Of a DNA stretch of 64,000 bases, positions 25,649 to 34,962 are shown in pieces (position 1 is the stretch's first letter; every line of letters starts with the position of its first letter). The position numbers were made by a program, and so were the translations under genes. The DNA comes from Rhizomicrobium sp. (lineage in GTDB: Bacteria > Pseudomonadota > Alphaproteobacteria > Micropepsales > Micropepsaceae). The stretch spans positions 1,550,001 to 1,614,000 of the forward strand of contig JBBCHM010000001.1 in assembly GCA_037200045.1 (NCBI GenBank). The letters are read 5' to 3'. The notes below the pieces were generated by a model. That model had not been told where the DNA came from and did no database searches. It worked only from the letters and a program-made list of their open reading frames with translations.

Positions 25649-27676
25649 ATGACAGCCAATCCTTTCTTCGAGCCCTGGACCGCGCCGTTCGAGGCGCCCC
25701 CTTTCGACCGCATCGCGCCGGAGCATTTCCGGCCCGCCTATGAACGCGCGCTGGCCGAACACGCGGCCGAGATCGCGGCGATCGCCGGCGATCCGGCGCC
25801 GCCCAGCTTCGCCAACACGATCGAGGCGCTGGAGAATTCCGGGCACTTGCTGCGGAAAGTGGAAGCGGTGTTCGGAAACCTGGCGGCCTCGCACACCAGC
25901 GACGCGCTCCAGGAAATCGAGCGCGACATGGCGCCGGTGCTCGCCAAGCACTGGAACGAGGTCTATCTGAACACCGCCCTGTTCTCGCGCATCGATGCCT
26001 TGCAGGCCCAGCGCGAGACGCTCGGCCTGGATGCGCAGGCCTTGCGGGTGCTGGAACGCTATCACCTCGATTTCGTGCGCGCCGGCGCGAAACTCAAGGA
26101 TAAGGACAAGGAACGTCTGGCAGCGATCGTCGAGACGCTGGCGACGCTCGGCACCGATTTCGGCCAAAACGTGCTCGCCGACGAGCAGGCCTGCATCCTG
26201 CCCTTGCGGGAAGCCGACATGGCCGGCGTGCCGGATTTCGCGCGCGAGGCGGCGGCGGAAACCGCGAACGAGCGAGGCCTCGACGCGCCCTATGCGCTGA
26301 CGACATCACGGTCGAGCGTCGAGCCATTTCTGACCTTCGCCGACAATCGCGACCTGCGCGAAAAGATCTTCACGGCTTGGGTGTCACGCGGCGGCAATGC
26401 CAACGCGCACAACAACACCAAGATCATTCGCGAGATGGTCGACCTGCGGGCCGAGCGCGCGAAGCTGCTCGGCTATGCGACCTTCGCCGACTACAAGCTC
26501 GCCGACACGATGGCGAAGACGCCGCAAACGGCGCGCCATCTGCTCGAACAAGTGTGGGCGCCGGCGCGGCGCCGCGCGCTGGAAGAGCGCGATGCCCTGC
26601 AAGCCGTGATCGCGCGGGAAGGCGGGAATTTCGCGCTGGCCGCCTGGGACTGGCGCTATTACGCCGAGAAGCTGCGCAAGGAGCGCTACGACCTCGACGA
26701 GGCGGAGCTGATGCCCTATTTCCAGCTCGACAAGATGATCGCGGCGGCGTTCCACACTGCGCATCGCCTGTTCGGCCTCGACTTCACCGAGCGCAAGGAC
26801 ATTCCCATCTATCATCCCGACGTGCGGGTGTGGGAGGTGACGCGCGGCGGCGCGCATGTCGGACTGTTCTACGGCGATTATTTCGCGCGTTCCTCGAAGC
26901 GCGGCGGCGCCTGGATGAGCTCGTTCCGCGACCAGGAGAACATGGGCAAGCTCATCACGCCGCTGATCGTCAACAATTGCAACTTTCCCAAATCCGAGCC
27001 GGCGCTGCTGTCGTTCGACGAGGCCAAGACACTGTTCCACGAATTCGGCCACGCGCTGCACGGCCTTCTGAGCCAGGTGCGCTATCCGCGCCTTGCCGGC
27101 ACCAATGTCGCGCAGGATTTCGTCGAGCTGCCGTCGCAGATCTTCGAGCATTGGCTGGAGGTGCCCGAAACGCTGGAGCGATTCGCGGTGCATGCCGAAA
27201 CGGGCGAGCCGATCCCCAAGACGCTGCTGCAAAAGCTGACCGCCGCGCGGAACTTCAACAAGGGCTTCGCGACGGTGGAATTCCTTGCCTCGGCCTTTGT
27301 CGATCTGGACTATCACGCGCTCGACAATCCGCGCGATCTCGACGTCGCCGCGTTCCAGGCCAAGGCACTGGCGGAGATCGGCATGCCGAAGGAGATTGTG
27401 ATGCGGCACGCCAGCCCGCATTTCCTCCACATCTTCAGCGGTGACGGCTATTCCGCCGGCTATTATTCGTACATGTGGTCGGAGGTCCTGGACGCGGACG
27501 GCTTCGAGGCGTTCGAAGAGGCGAAAGACGCGTTCGATCCGGCAACGGCGAAGCGGCTGCACGATTACATCTATTCCGCCGGCGGCACGCGCGACTTCGC
27601 GGCGGCCTATCGGCTGTTCCGCGGCCGCGATCCCAAGATTAACGCGCTGCTCGAAGGACGAGGATTGGCGGCATGA
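25649..27676 (+). CDS. dcp: M3-family peptidyl-dipeptidase (Dcp/oligopeptidase A-like)
   Basis: A 675-residue cytoplasmic zinc metallopeptidase that removes dipeptides from, or cleaves, short oligopeptides. The N-terminal helical region begins NPFFEPWTAPFEAPPFDRI, typical of Dcp/PrlC. The zinc motif HEFGH starts at His464 within LFHEFGHALHGLLS. The C-terminal YSAGYYSYMWSEVLDADGF is the conserved substrate-binding region. No signal peptide. ATG at 25649 with TTAGGA upstream. Its stop overlaps the next gene's start (ATGA), so it heads a three-gene operon with the thioredoxin-like and crotonase-like genes. Gene symbol is by family resemblance; PrlC/OpdA is the alternative. Confidence 0.92.
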   Translation: MTANPFFEPWTAPFEAPPFDRIAPEHFRPAYERALAEHAAEIAAIAGDPAPPSFANTIEALENSGHLLRKVEAVFGNLAASHTSDALQEIERDMAPVLAKHWNEVYLNTALFSRIDALQAQRETLGLDAQALRVLERYHLDFVRAGAKLKDKDKERLAAIVETLATLGTDFGQNVLADEQACILPLREADMAGVPDFAREAAAETANERGLDAPYALTTSRSSVEPFLTFADNRDLREKIFTAWVSRGGNANAHNNTKIIREMVDLRAERAKLLGYATFADYKLADTMAKTPQTARHLLEQVWAPARRRALEERDALQAVIAREGGNFALAAWDWRYYAEKLRKERYDLDEAELMPYFQLDKMIAAAFHTAHRLFGLDFTERKDIPIYHPDVRVWEVTRGGAHVGLFYGDYFARSSKRGGAWMSSFRDQENMGKLITPLIVNNCNFPKSEPALLSFDEAKTLFHEFGHALHGLLSQVRYPRLAGTNVAQDFVELPSQIFEHWLEVPETLERFAVHAETGEPIPKTLLQKLTAARNFNKGFATVEFLASAFVDLDYHALDNPRDLDVAAFQAKALAEIGMPKEIVMRHASPHFLHIFSGDGYSAGYYSYMWSEVLDADGFEAFEEAKDAFDPATAKRLHDYIYSAGGTRDFAAAYRLFRGRDPKINALLEGRGLAA

Positions 27677-28176
27677 GACGCACTGTGTTCGTTCTGGCCA
27701 CGCTGCTGTGCGCCACCGTTGCATCCGCCGCGCCGGCGCCCAAGGTCGCGCTTGCGAGCATCGCCGATCTTCCGGTCGTCGAGCGCAATCCCTATGACGA
27801 GGCGGCGGACGCCGACAAGGACGTCGCGGCCGCCTTCGCGCGGGCGCGGGCGAACCACAAGCGGGTGTTCATCGATCTCGGTGGAAACTGGTGCGGCGAT
27901 TGCGTCGTGCTGGCGAACATCATGCAGCTCCCCGAGGTCAAACCCTTCATCGCGGCGCATTACGAGGTCGTGAGCGTGGATGTCGGGCGTGAAAACAAGA
28001 ACCTTCAGATTCCGGCGCGCTTCGGCGTCGACCTGAAGGGTGGCGTTCCGACCGTGCTGATCGTCGAGCCCGACGGCAAGACGCTGGTCGACGCCGGCCA
28101 TATCGCGGCGCTCGAGGATGCGCGGCACATGACGCCGCAAGGGATCGCCGACTGGCTGGCGCAGTGGGCGAAGTGA
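27673..28176 (+). CDS. secreted thioredoxin-like protein with WCGDC motif
   Basis: A 167-residue protein with a signal peptide (residues 1-19, ending VASA) and a thioredoxin fold. The redox motif is WCGDC (Trp73-Cys77) in place of WCGPC, and the cis-Pro segment is GGVPTVLIVEPDG. It probably acts in the periplasm as a disulfide reductase or isomerase-like factor. The replacement of Pro by Asp in the CxxC should shift its redox properties (known from thioredoxin studies; not testable here). It overlaps the Dcp-like gene by four bases (ATGA) and the crotonase-like gene by four bases (GTGA). Confidence 0.88.
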   Translation: MRRTVFVLATLLCATVASAAPAPKVALASIADLPVVERNPYDEAADADKDVAAAFARARANHKRVFIDLGGNWCGDCVVLANIMQLPEVKPFIAAHYEVVSVDVGRENKNLQIPARFGVDLKGGVPTVLIVEPDGKTLVDAGHIAALEDARHMTPQGIADWLAQWAK

Positions 28177-28937
28177 GTCTGATACACTTCAGTTCTCCCG
28201 CCAGCCATGTCGCGCTCTTGGAGATCGACAATCCGCCGATGAACGCGCTGGGCCGCGAACCGCGCGCGGAACTGCTGGCCCGGCTGGAAGAAATCGACGC
28301 CGACAAGAGCTTTCGCGCCGTGGTGCTCACGGGCCGCGGGCGGGCATTCTGCAGCGGCGACGATCTGAAGGAACAGGCGGAAGCGAACAAGGCCGGAAGC
28401 GGCGCGCATTTCGGCGAGTTCGGCCGCGTGCTCGAACGCATCGAGACCTTCCGCCTGCCGGTGGTCGGGGCCGTGAACGGCCATTGCCTGGGCGGCGGTC
28501 TGGAGCTTGCCAGCGTCTGCGATATCCGCATCGCATCGACCGCGGCGCGCTTTGTCTGCTCGGGCGTCAATGTCGGACTGATGGCCTCGGCCTATCGCCT
28601 GCCGCGGCTGATCGGCGTGGCGCGCGCCAAGCATATGCTGCTGACCGGCCTGCCCCACGATGCGGCGACGGCGGAGGCATTCGGCCTCGTCACCGCCGTC
28701 CATGCGCCGGACGCGCTGCTGGAGGAGGCGATCAAGCTCGCGCAGCGTACCGCCAGCCGCGCGCCGCTGTCGGTGGAAGCGGTCAAGCGGAACGCGTCGC
28801 TCGCGCCGAACCTGTCGCCGGAAGAAGCGGCCGAGGCGAACGCCAGGGAACTGGCGGTGCTCAGCCGCAGCACCGACCACCGCGAAGCGCTTGCCGCCTT
28901 TGCGGAAAAGCGCGAGCCGAATTTCAGGCGCGAATAA
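28173..28937 (+). CDS. enoyl-CoA hydratase/isomerase (crotonase) family protein
   Basis: About 254 residues. The start is placed at GTG 28173, which overlaps the TGA of the thioredoxin-like gene; an in-frame GTG nine bases upstream is less natural. Crotonase features are the CoA/oxyanion segment AFCSGDDLKEQ, AVNGHCLGGGLELAS with the first catalytic Glu, and RLPRLIGVARAKHMLLTG. The second catalytic Glu of true hydratases (PEIGLG-type motif) is replaced: the segment reads SGVNVGLMAS. The reaction may therefore differ from hydration (isomerase, hydrolase or decarboxylase). The C-terminal EKREPNFRRE is typical of the family. It converges with a truncated DUF1800 gene whose end overlaps by 14 bases. 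Confidence 0.88.
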   Translation: MSLIHFSSPASHVALLEIDNPPMNALGREPRAELLARLEEIDADKSFRAVVLTGRGRAFCSGDDLKEQAEANKAGSGAHFGEFGRVLERIETFRLPVVGAVNGHCLGGGLELASVCDIRIASTAARFVCSGVNVGLMASAYRLPRLIGVARAKHMLLTGLPHDAATAEAFGLVTAVHAPDALLEEAIKLAQRTASRAPLSVEAVKRNASLAPNLSPEEAAEANARELAVLSRSTDHREALAAFAEKREPNFRRE

Positions 28938-29535
28938 GTCCGTCGAGATAGAACAGCATCGCCGGATGCTTGGATGAGGCCATCAGCATGTCGGCGAAAC
29001 GGCCGGTGATGTTGGGCCGAACCACGTCGCGCTCGAAGGAGGGCGGCATGGCGATCGCGCCGGGCTTGGCGCCGGAGACGACGAAATGGTTGGTCCAGAA
29101 ATGCACGAGGCGTTCGAAGAACGGCCGATCAGTCGCCACCGCGACGTCGTAGCGCGCTTTCACGGCGACGGCGTAGCGCGGCAGGAAGGCCCTCACATAT
29201 TCCCGCTCGATGCTGAAGCTACCGTCGTCTGCAGTCCCGCTGCCCGCCCTGGCTCCGCCGCCGGCCATCGCAGCGCCGGGCTCGCCCTGCGGTTTTAGAT
29301 GGTAGGGATCCATACCATGGGCCTTCGCCTCGGCCGCGATCTGGCGGATCCATTTGAAGAAGGCGCTCATGTCGTCGACGGTCGACGGCAGCGACGCGAG
29401 CGGCCCGGGCAGATCCCGTTCCGGGGTCAGCTGGGCCAGCAGCCAGCCCCTGGGATCGCCCGACACCGCCGCGACCTCGCCCGGCCGAGCGCCGAGGCCG
29501 AAGCGGTTGGCGGCAATAACGCTCTCAATGGACAT
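28924..29535 (-). pseudogene. truncated DUF1800-family gene (N-terminal part only)
   Basis: About 203 residues resembling the N-terminal part of DUF1800 proteins, which are normally some 450-500 residues: IAANRFGLGARPGE near the start, LVHFWTNHFVVSG in the middle, and SSKHPAMLFYLDG just before the end. In intact members the last motif continues into a long C-terminal half (NENLARE..., ALTGW). Here it stops after GLIRA, at the point where the crotonase-like gene ends on the other strand. This looks like a deletion that removed the second half. Start ATG 29535 with GGGAG upstream. It may still be transcribed. Confidence 0.75.
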
Positions 29536-29714
29536 GGAAATTGCTCTCCCGGACGCTGGATTTAACGCCAGCCGGATGGGTCTCCGTTGCTCGCCCCGGC
29601 AGCGAAGCCGTTCCTGCGGCGGGCCCCGCCGGGAACCCGCTGCTAGCCCCCAATTTTGGAATGCGGCTTGAATCGGGACTGGGCTTAAGCCATAACCGCC
29701 CCCCAACTTGGATT

Positions 29715-29789
29715 GCGGGCGTAGCTCAGGGGTAGAGCATAACCTTGCCAAGGTTAGGGTCGGGCGTTCGATTCGCCTCGCCCGCTCCA
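29715..29789 (+). tRNA. tRNA-Gly(GCC)
   Basis: A 75-base cloverleaf: acceptor GCGGGCG/CGCCCGC, TAGCTCAGGGGTAGAGC D-arm, anticodon stem TAACC/GGTTA with loop TTGCCAA (anticodon GCC), T-arm GGGCG-TTCGATT-CGCCT, and an encoded TCCA end. It marks the border between the housekeeping segment and the exopolysaccharide locus. Confidence 0.95.
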
Positions 29790-30537
29790 GGTTTTTCGAG
29801 GGCTAAGACACTCATATCTAGAAGGCACAAGGGCTCGCCTACGCCAGCCTCATTTATCGACCGGACAAAACCCACCCGTCTCGCGGGCCATTGCACGGTG
29901 TTGGTCGGACGCGTTCCCAAATCGCGTAGCCGGGCAAGGGTAGGGGCGCTTGGATAAACCAACTCGGTTCTGAACGCCTCTAGCGGGGAGGCCATATTCG
30001 GCCTTCACACGGGCGACGTAGCAAGGCTCTAGTACTCGCCTCGGATTTTGCGCGCTTATTAGGTGATTTGTTCGTAGGTCGTGATGGCGCTCTGCGTTCG
30101 CATCGAGCCATTCAATTTCACCATGCACAGGCCGGTTCAATATTTGTAGATAAGCGCGCATCACCAGTTCGCAAAGAAAGGCCAACCCTTTCTGTGGGAT
30201 AATCTGTGTTCCTGACGAAGCGAGCGGCGCGGGCGGCGGAAATCAAGAATTCGCTTCCAGCAGCAACGCTGGCGAAGTTCCCCGCGCGCAGGCAACCGTC
30301 CATCGATTAACTACTAGTTTTGGTCTTGATTGCAGGTCCGTGGAGAATTTTATACTTACAAATTCGCGCTTTACGGTTTTTCTTCCACTTCTTCTTGTTG
30401 CGGTGCACAAAATTTGCTTACACTGTTTGGGCGGTGAGGGCACAGTTTCCGACTGCGTTTCAAATCGGATTTTGGTTTGAATTGTGAACTGGGGAGCGAG
30501 TTGCGTTGATGTCCGCTGCAATTTTGGTGTGGGGCCA
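29790..30537. other. gene-poor, lower-GC stretch between tRNA-Gly and the polysaccharide locus
   Basis: About 750 bases. I see no convincing gene: open frames on either strand start at weak codons and match no recognised family. The part from about 30300 to 30480 is clearly AT-richer than the neighbours and probably holds the promoter of the sugar transferase gene. No integrase or attachment duplicate was found next to the tRNA. Confidence 0.4.
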
Positions 30538-32004
30538 ATGAACGTCAGTGGCAATACTTTCCCCGGGGACGCGAGGCCCATCGGTATACCTCAGACTTGG
30601 CGGGCCGACGTTCCGGCGGATCAAGCTGCGTCGCCGTTCGCCCTGGCGATCGACGCGGCGGTCATTGTCGGGCTTAGCATCGTCACCGGGGCTTTGTTTC
30701 ACCTGGCGACGCGGGGAGTCCTCGGTGACATACCAGCGTTCACGGCGACCGGCATCATCGTAGCTGTTCTGTTCGGCGGCATGGCACGGCTGCAGGCCAC
30801 CCGCGACAGGCGCGCCAGCACGACACGCCTAGGGCGTGCTCGCATGGCGGCGCTTGCATGGTGTACGACATTCCTCTTCCTTCTGACTCTGGCCTTCTCG
30901 ATGAAGATCAGTTCGGAATTCTCGCGCGGGACGATATTCTTCTTCTTCTTGACCGGTTTCGCTGGGAGTATCGCTTCACGCGTGCTCGCGCCGCGGTTGT
31001 TGGCGCGCTGGATGACGACGAATGCCTATCGCGGCCTGGAGGTCCTCATCGTTGCGCCGCATCGGTCGGGGAGCGCAGCTGCCCTGTTCGCCGAACTCGC
31101 GCAGCGCGGCTGCACGAATGTCCGCGCCATTGAATTTGACGATGCCTGTACAGGCGCACCTTGGGCTGGCGAGCGTCGGCGCCTGTTGCTGAAGGTGTTC
31201 GAGATCGCACGTTCGGCAGCACCAGGTGAGATCTATGTCGTCGCGGGCCGCCTGCCCTTCGACGCCGCGGCCAGCTTGATGTCGGGGCTGCGTCTCTTGC
31301 CGCGGGCGGTGTACTTTGTGCCGGACGAGCAAATCTCGACCCTGCTACAGAATTCGGTAAATGGCCTCGGCAGCATCGTGACGCTGGAGATGCAGAAGTC
31401 GCCGCTTACAAGGATAGAACGCGGCATCAAGCGAGCAATGGATGTGACGATTGCCGGGACCGTACTGTTGTTCACATCTCCACTTCTGGCCGCCGCTGCT
31501 GTCGCGATCAAGCTCGACTCGTCTGGTCCCTTGATCTTCCGCCAAACCCGCCTTGGATTTCGCGGGCAGCCGTTTCAAATCCTCAAATTTCGCAGCATGA
31601 CAGTGCAGGAAGACGGCGCCATGATCACGCAGGCGTCGCGCAACGACCAGCGGATCACCCGCGTCGGAAAGTGGCTGCGCAAGTCCAGCGTCGACGAACT
31701 TCCGCAGCTTTGGAACGTGCTGAAGGGCGAGATGTCTATCGTGGGACCGAGGCCGCACGCTGCGGCACATGACGCGTATTTCGCGAAGCTCATAGAGAAC
31801 TACGAGGTGCGCCAACATGTGAAGCCAGGTCTTACCGGCTGGGCCCAGGTCAACGGCCTGCGCGGTGAAACGCCGATCCTGGATTTGATGTATCGCCGAA
31901 TCGAAGCAGACCTGTGGTATGCGAGCAACTGCAGCTTGGGCCTGGATCTTCAAATCCTGATTAAGACGATCGGCGCGGTGTTCGGACAGAAGAACGCGTA
32001 TTAG
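30538..32004 (+). CDS. polyprenyl-phosphate sugar-1-phosphate transferase (WcaJ/GumD/ExoY-type) initiating polysaccharide assembly
   Basis: About 488 residues. Four or five hydrophobic segments fill the first 150 residues, then a degenerate cytosolic nucleotide-binding-like region. The bacterial sugar transferase domain (from about residue 290) has the membrane hairpin VTIAGTVLLFTSPLLAAAAV and the signatures PLIFRQTRLGFRGQPFQILKFRSM, SSVDELPQLWNVLKGEMSIVGPRP and KPGLTGWAQVNG (each overlapping the family consensus). It transfers a hexose-1-phosphate to undecaprenyl phosphate in the inner membrane, the first step of a Wzx/Wzy pathway. Start ATG at 30538 is preferred over a GTG at 30484. It lies on the opposite strand from the rest of the locus, separated by an IS element. 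Confidence 0.9.
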   Translation: MNVSGNTFPGDARPIGIPQTWRADVPADQAASPFALAIDAAVIVGLSIVTGALFHLATRGVLGDIPAFTATGIIVAVLFGGMARLQATRDRRASTTRLGRARMAALAWCTTFLFLLTLAFSMKISSEFSRGTIFFFFLTGFAGSIASRVLAPRLLARWMTTNAYRGLEVLIVAPHRSGSAAALFAELAQRGCTNVRAIEFDDACTGAPWAGERRRLLLKVFEIARSAAPGEIYVVAGRLPFDAAASLMSGLRLLPRAVYFVPDEQISTLLQNSVNGLGSIVTLEMQKSPLTRIERGIKRAMDVTIAGTVLLFTSPLLAAAAVAIKLDSSGPLIFRQTRLGFRGQPFQILKFRSMTVQEDGAMITQASRNDQRITRVGKWLRKSSVDELPQLWNVLKGEMSIVGPRPHAAAHDAYFAKLIENYEVRQHVKPGLTGWAQVNGLRGETPILDLMYRRIEADLWYASNCSLGLDLQILIKTIGAVFGQKNAY

Positions 32005-32731
32005 CACCCGAACGATGATTGTAGGACCACCACTTGCAAGGCATCACTACAACGTGCGGCTGTGCGGGCGGAAGGTCGCCCGCTAGCCGGCGTTAGGTTG
32101 GCCCCGCGATCATTCCCCCTGAAGTCACGCAAGCGCTGCCTACGAGCTGTAATGGTTCGCGTGGTTTGGCCGGATGCGAGAGCCGGGGTTGCCGGCGCCA
32201 GCACAGCTCGTGCGGGGGAAACAAAATGCAGAGTTCGATCGAAAAGCCTTTGTTCATATCGTTGCACTGGACAGGCATCGGCGAGTACATGGATTTTGGT
32301 GATCGGTCCGCCCCGCAAGCGACCCATTCAACGGGATCGCGTCGCTTTTTCGACCGTTGGCGGACAGATGATCCACCCGGATAGATGAGGAATCGATAAT
32401 TTGCAGCTTGTCATCATAAGCCTTTGAAGCTGTTTGCAGGATGCGACCCTAACCGCCAGCCTTGCGCCAGCGGTTGAAGCGGTCCACACACGTCGTGTGC
32501 GGGCCGTAGCGCTCCGGGATGTCCGCCCAGGGCACAACCGCTGGAATATACTGTTCAGCACCCGCAGGCAGTCCTCCCGCGCAACCCCGTGCACTTTATT
32601 CGGTAGCAAAGGTACAATCACAGACTATCCGAAATCCGTCAGATCAAACCGTGCCATCCAAACCTCCAGCGTTGGAAATTTGAAACACTGTTCGCTACAA
32701 AACGGAATCACCTTCATGGGTATGTGACTTA
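32005..32731. other. transposon-scarred spacer
   Basis: Between the sugar transferase and the intact IS there is no functional gene, only a degenerate transposase fragment (about 32270-32575, described separately) and unassigned sequence. Confidence 0.6.
32270..32575 (-). pseudogene. remnant of an IS5-family (IS427-like) transposase
   Basis: Minus-strand fragments match the IS5/IS427-type transposase order: RVLNSIF, then in another frame PWADIPERYGPHTT, VDRFNRWRKAGG, a stop codon, RILQTASKAYDDKLQIIDSS, and after a further frame change MGRLRGGPITKIHVLADA. There are at least two frameshifts and one in-frame stop, and both ends are lost. It belongs to a different subgroup from the intact element 150 bases to the right, so at least two insertions hit this spot. 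Confidence 0.8.
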
Positions 32732-33676
32732 GAGCCGATCCGGAAAGAAGTTGAGTCGGGTGAATCGGTTGTGATTCCGTTGTGGGTGCTGATTCGCAAC
32801 AGGAGCACCCGATGTGGAAGCCGGAGCACCGGCTGTCGGCGAGACGCAATGGTCTTCGCTATTCCAGCGACATGACGGATGAGGAATGGTCACTTGCGGC
32901 GCCGTTGATACCCCCGGCCAAGCGCGGCGGGCGCAAGCGCACGACGGATGTGCGTGAAGTCTTGAACGCCATTTTCTATGTGCTTTGGACGGGCTGCCAA
33001 TGGCAGGCGCTGCCGAAGGATTTTCCGCCCAAGAGCACGGTTCACGACTATCTCGAACTGTGGAACTGGGACGGGACGTTGGAGCGCATCCATCACGCGC
33101 TCTATGTGGCAGTGCGCGAGAGCCAAGGCCGCGAGGCCAGCCCCACCGCCGCCATCATCGACAGCCAGAGCGCCAAGGGAGCGCTCAAAGGGGGGCTCTG
33201 CTCGATCCTTCAGGCTACGACGCGGGCAAGAAGGTCAAGGGCCGCAAGAGGCACATCCTCGTCGATACGCTCGGCCTGTTGCTGAGCGTCGCCGTCCACA
33301 GCGCCGACATCCAGGATCGCGACGGCGCAGCGCTGGTCCTCGACAAGCGGACGCGGCGATCGTTTCCCTTCATCGAACGTATCTTCGCCGACGGCGGTTA
33401 CAACGCCAAAAAGACCGCCGATGCCGTCGCCGCCACCGGAACCTGGGTCATCGAGATCGTCAAGCGCAGCGATGCCCACCGCTTCGTGGTCATGCCAAAA
33501 CGCTGGATCGTCGAACGCACCCTGGCCTGGATCAGCCGCAACCGACGCCTGGCGCGCGACTTCGAGCGCTACGCCACAACCGTCGCGGCCTTCATCCGCC
33601 TCGCCATGATCCGCATCATGCTCAAGCGACTTGCCGCAAATCCCTCAAAATGATTCAGTTCTTTCCGGATCGGCTC
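32732..33676 (+). mobile_element. complete IS5-family insertion sequence (IS1031-like), 945 bases
   Basis: Perfect 18-base terminal inverted repeats GAGCCGATCCGGAAAGAA (32732-32749 and its complement at 33659-33676) enclose a DDE transposase gene. A 3-base direct repeat TTA flanks both ends (32729-32731 and 33677-33679), matching the TNA target of IS1031-type IS5 elements. Intact ends and target duplication suggest a fairly recent insertion between the initiating transferase and the acyltransferase gene. Confidence 0.93.
32812..33653 (+). CDS. IS5-family DDE transposase, expressed through a -1 frameshift (or frameshifted)
   Basis: ATG 32812 has AGGAG seven bases upstream. The first frame covers RYSSDMTDEEWSLAAPLIPP and the first catalytic Asp (AAIIDSQSAKGA). 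At 33187-33195 the run AAAGGGGGG allows a -1 slip, after which the second frame reads ALLDPSGYDAGKKVKGRKRH, exactly the family continuation. The second Asp (FADGGYNA) and Glu (WIVERTLAW) are then in place, giving about 280 residues in total. Without the slip the first frame ends 80 bases later. Programmed frameshifting on such a run is known in IS5-family members, but a simple inactivating indel would look the same. Confidence 0.88.
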
Positions 33677-33759
33677 TTAGAAATCGGCAATCTGCAGTGG
33701 ACGGATGCGCAGGGCCGATTGGCCTCGTAGCCTTAATTGCCACCCGACAGAGACTGCGC

Positions 33760-34962
33760 TCATGCGTCTGCGGGTTTAGTGCCTTCGTAAGGAGTGCGAG
33801 GCCCAACAAATGCGTTTTTCAAGCGCTGTCGAATGACGCCTGTTTGGCGCTCGAAAAGCAGCCAAGCCACCATTCCGGCCGCGACGGCGATGGCGCAAAA
33901 TACTAAGAACGCGGCCAGCCGGTATAGATCGCCGTGTCCCTGTAGTGGTTGCCAGCCGAAACCCATCGTCGCAACGGCACGAACCGTGTCAATCACCGGC
34001 GCGTGAAATAGATAAAGTGAATAGGAAATTGCGGCGCCGGCTGAAAACAGACTAGCCAAACGATAATGAACCACTACGCCCCGGTTGGCCAGTATACGCG
34101 CGACCGAAAGTGAGATAGCGACAACAATCGCGACAACACCGTCCTGCCAAACCTGTTTGTCCCGCGCCCAAAGACAATAGCCCACATAGGCCAGCGTGAC
34201 AAAGGTATATCCAAGGCAGCGTCTCTTGAAACTGGCCTTCTCATCGTATGCGACTAGTGCACCTAGGGCCCATATCGCGGAGTAGCCAAGAATCGCCAGC
34301 GACGGCTCCGTAATGACGTATAGGGTTAGTATGACGAAGCCGATCCATCCCCCAATCTGGAGCTGCCTTACGCTCGCTTTGACCGCGACGGCCAGCGCGG
34401 CAAACCAAACATAATAGAAGACCTCGTAGTCGAGGCTCCAGAAAGGCCCGTTGCAGGCATGGCCGGCCCAGATTCCCTTATGAACAAAAAACGTGGTTCC
34501 GACGATGTCGATCCAACTCACTTGGCAGTCGACGCCGCTGACTGAAAAAGCATGGCCGTAGAAATAAATCTGGCCGACGGCAAGCGAGAATGCCAGTAGG
34601 CTGGCCGGAATCGAAACAGTGTAGATGCGTGAGGCGCGGTCGACAGCATAGGAGCGCACAAACCGAGCATCGAGGGTCTTCGTGTTTATCAACTTTCCGC
34701 CGACAAGGAAGCCGCTAACCACGAAGAAAACAATGACTGCGGAATGACCGTAGCTGCCAAGCAATGACACCAACCTAGTGGGCGCCGAGGTATGCATCTG
34801 ACTGTTTTTCAATTGCCCAAAGACCTGCAGCCGGCAGTGGGCGAAGACCACCAGAAAGGCAGCAAAAAATCTGAGAAAATCAATATATCCGATCAAGAAC
34901 GGAACGCCCGTCCGAATGTTGCGGTGCGCGTCCCGCGCTCTTCCGAATGTCCACGCAAACAT
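33760..34962 (-). CDS. acyltransferase family 3 (OafA/WcaH-like) membrane protein
   Basis: A 400-residue integral membrane protein with about ten hydrophobic segments. The N-terminus shows the family motif IGYIDFLRFFAAFLVVFAH (catalytic-type His at its end), then FFVVSGFLVGG and GPFWSLDYEVFYYV. These proteins transfer acetyl or other short acyl groups to sugars of surface polysaccharides at the inner membrane. ATG at 34962. It sits next to the IS (83 bases) at the left end of the minus-strand polysaccharide genes and is separated from the methyltransferase at 37606 by the opposite-strand beta-helix gene. Likely role: acylation of the polymer repeat (inference). Confidence 0.9.
   Translation of the reverse strand: MFAWTFGRARDAHRNIRTGVPFLIGYIDFLRFFAAFLVVFAHCRLQVFGQLKNSQMHTSAPTRLVSLLGSYGHSAVIVFFVVSGFLVGGKLINTKTLDARFVRSYAVDRASRIYTVSIPASLLAFSLAVGQIYFYGHAFSVSGVDCQVSWIDIVGTTFFVHKGIWAGHACNGPFWSLDYEVFYYVWFAALAVAVKASVRQLQIGGWIGFVILTLYVITEPSLAILGYSAIWALGALVAYDEKASFKRRCLGYTFVTLAYVGYCLWARDKQVWQDGVVAIVVAISLSVARILANRGVVVHYRLASLFSAGAAISYSLYLFHAPVIDTVRAVATMGFGWQPLQGHGDLYRLAAFLVFCAIAVAAGMVAWLLFERQTGVIRQRLKNAFVGPRTPYEGTKPADA

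Noticed and set aside
26384..27724. A long minus-strand open frame opposite the Dcp-like gene
   Set aside because: The plus strand encodes a complete M3 peptidase with an HEFGH site. The antisense frame is the usual high-GC shadow.
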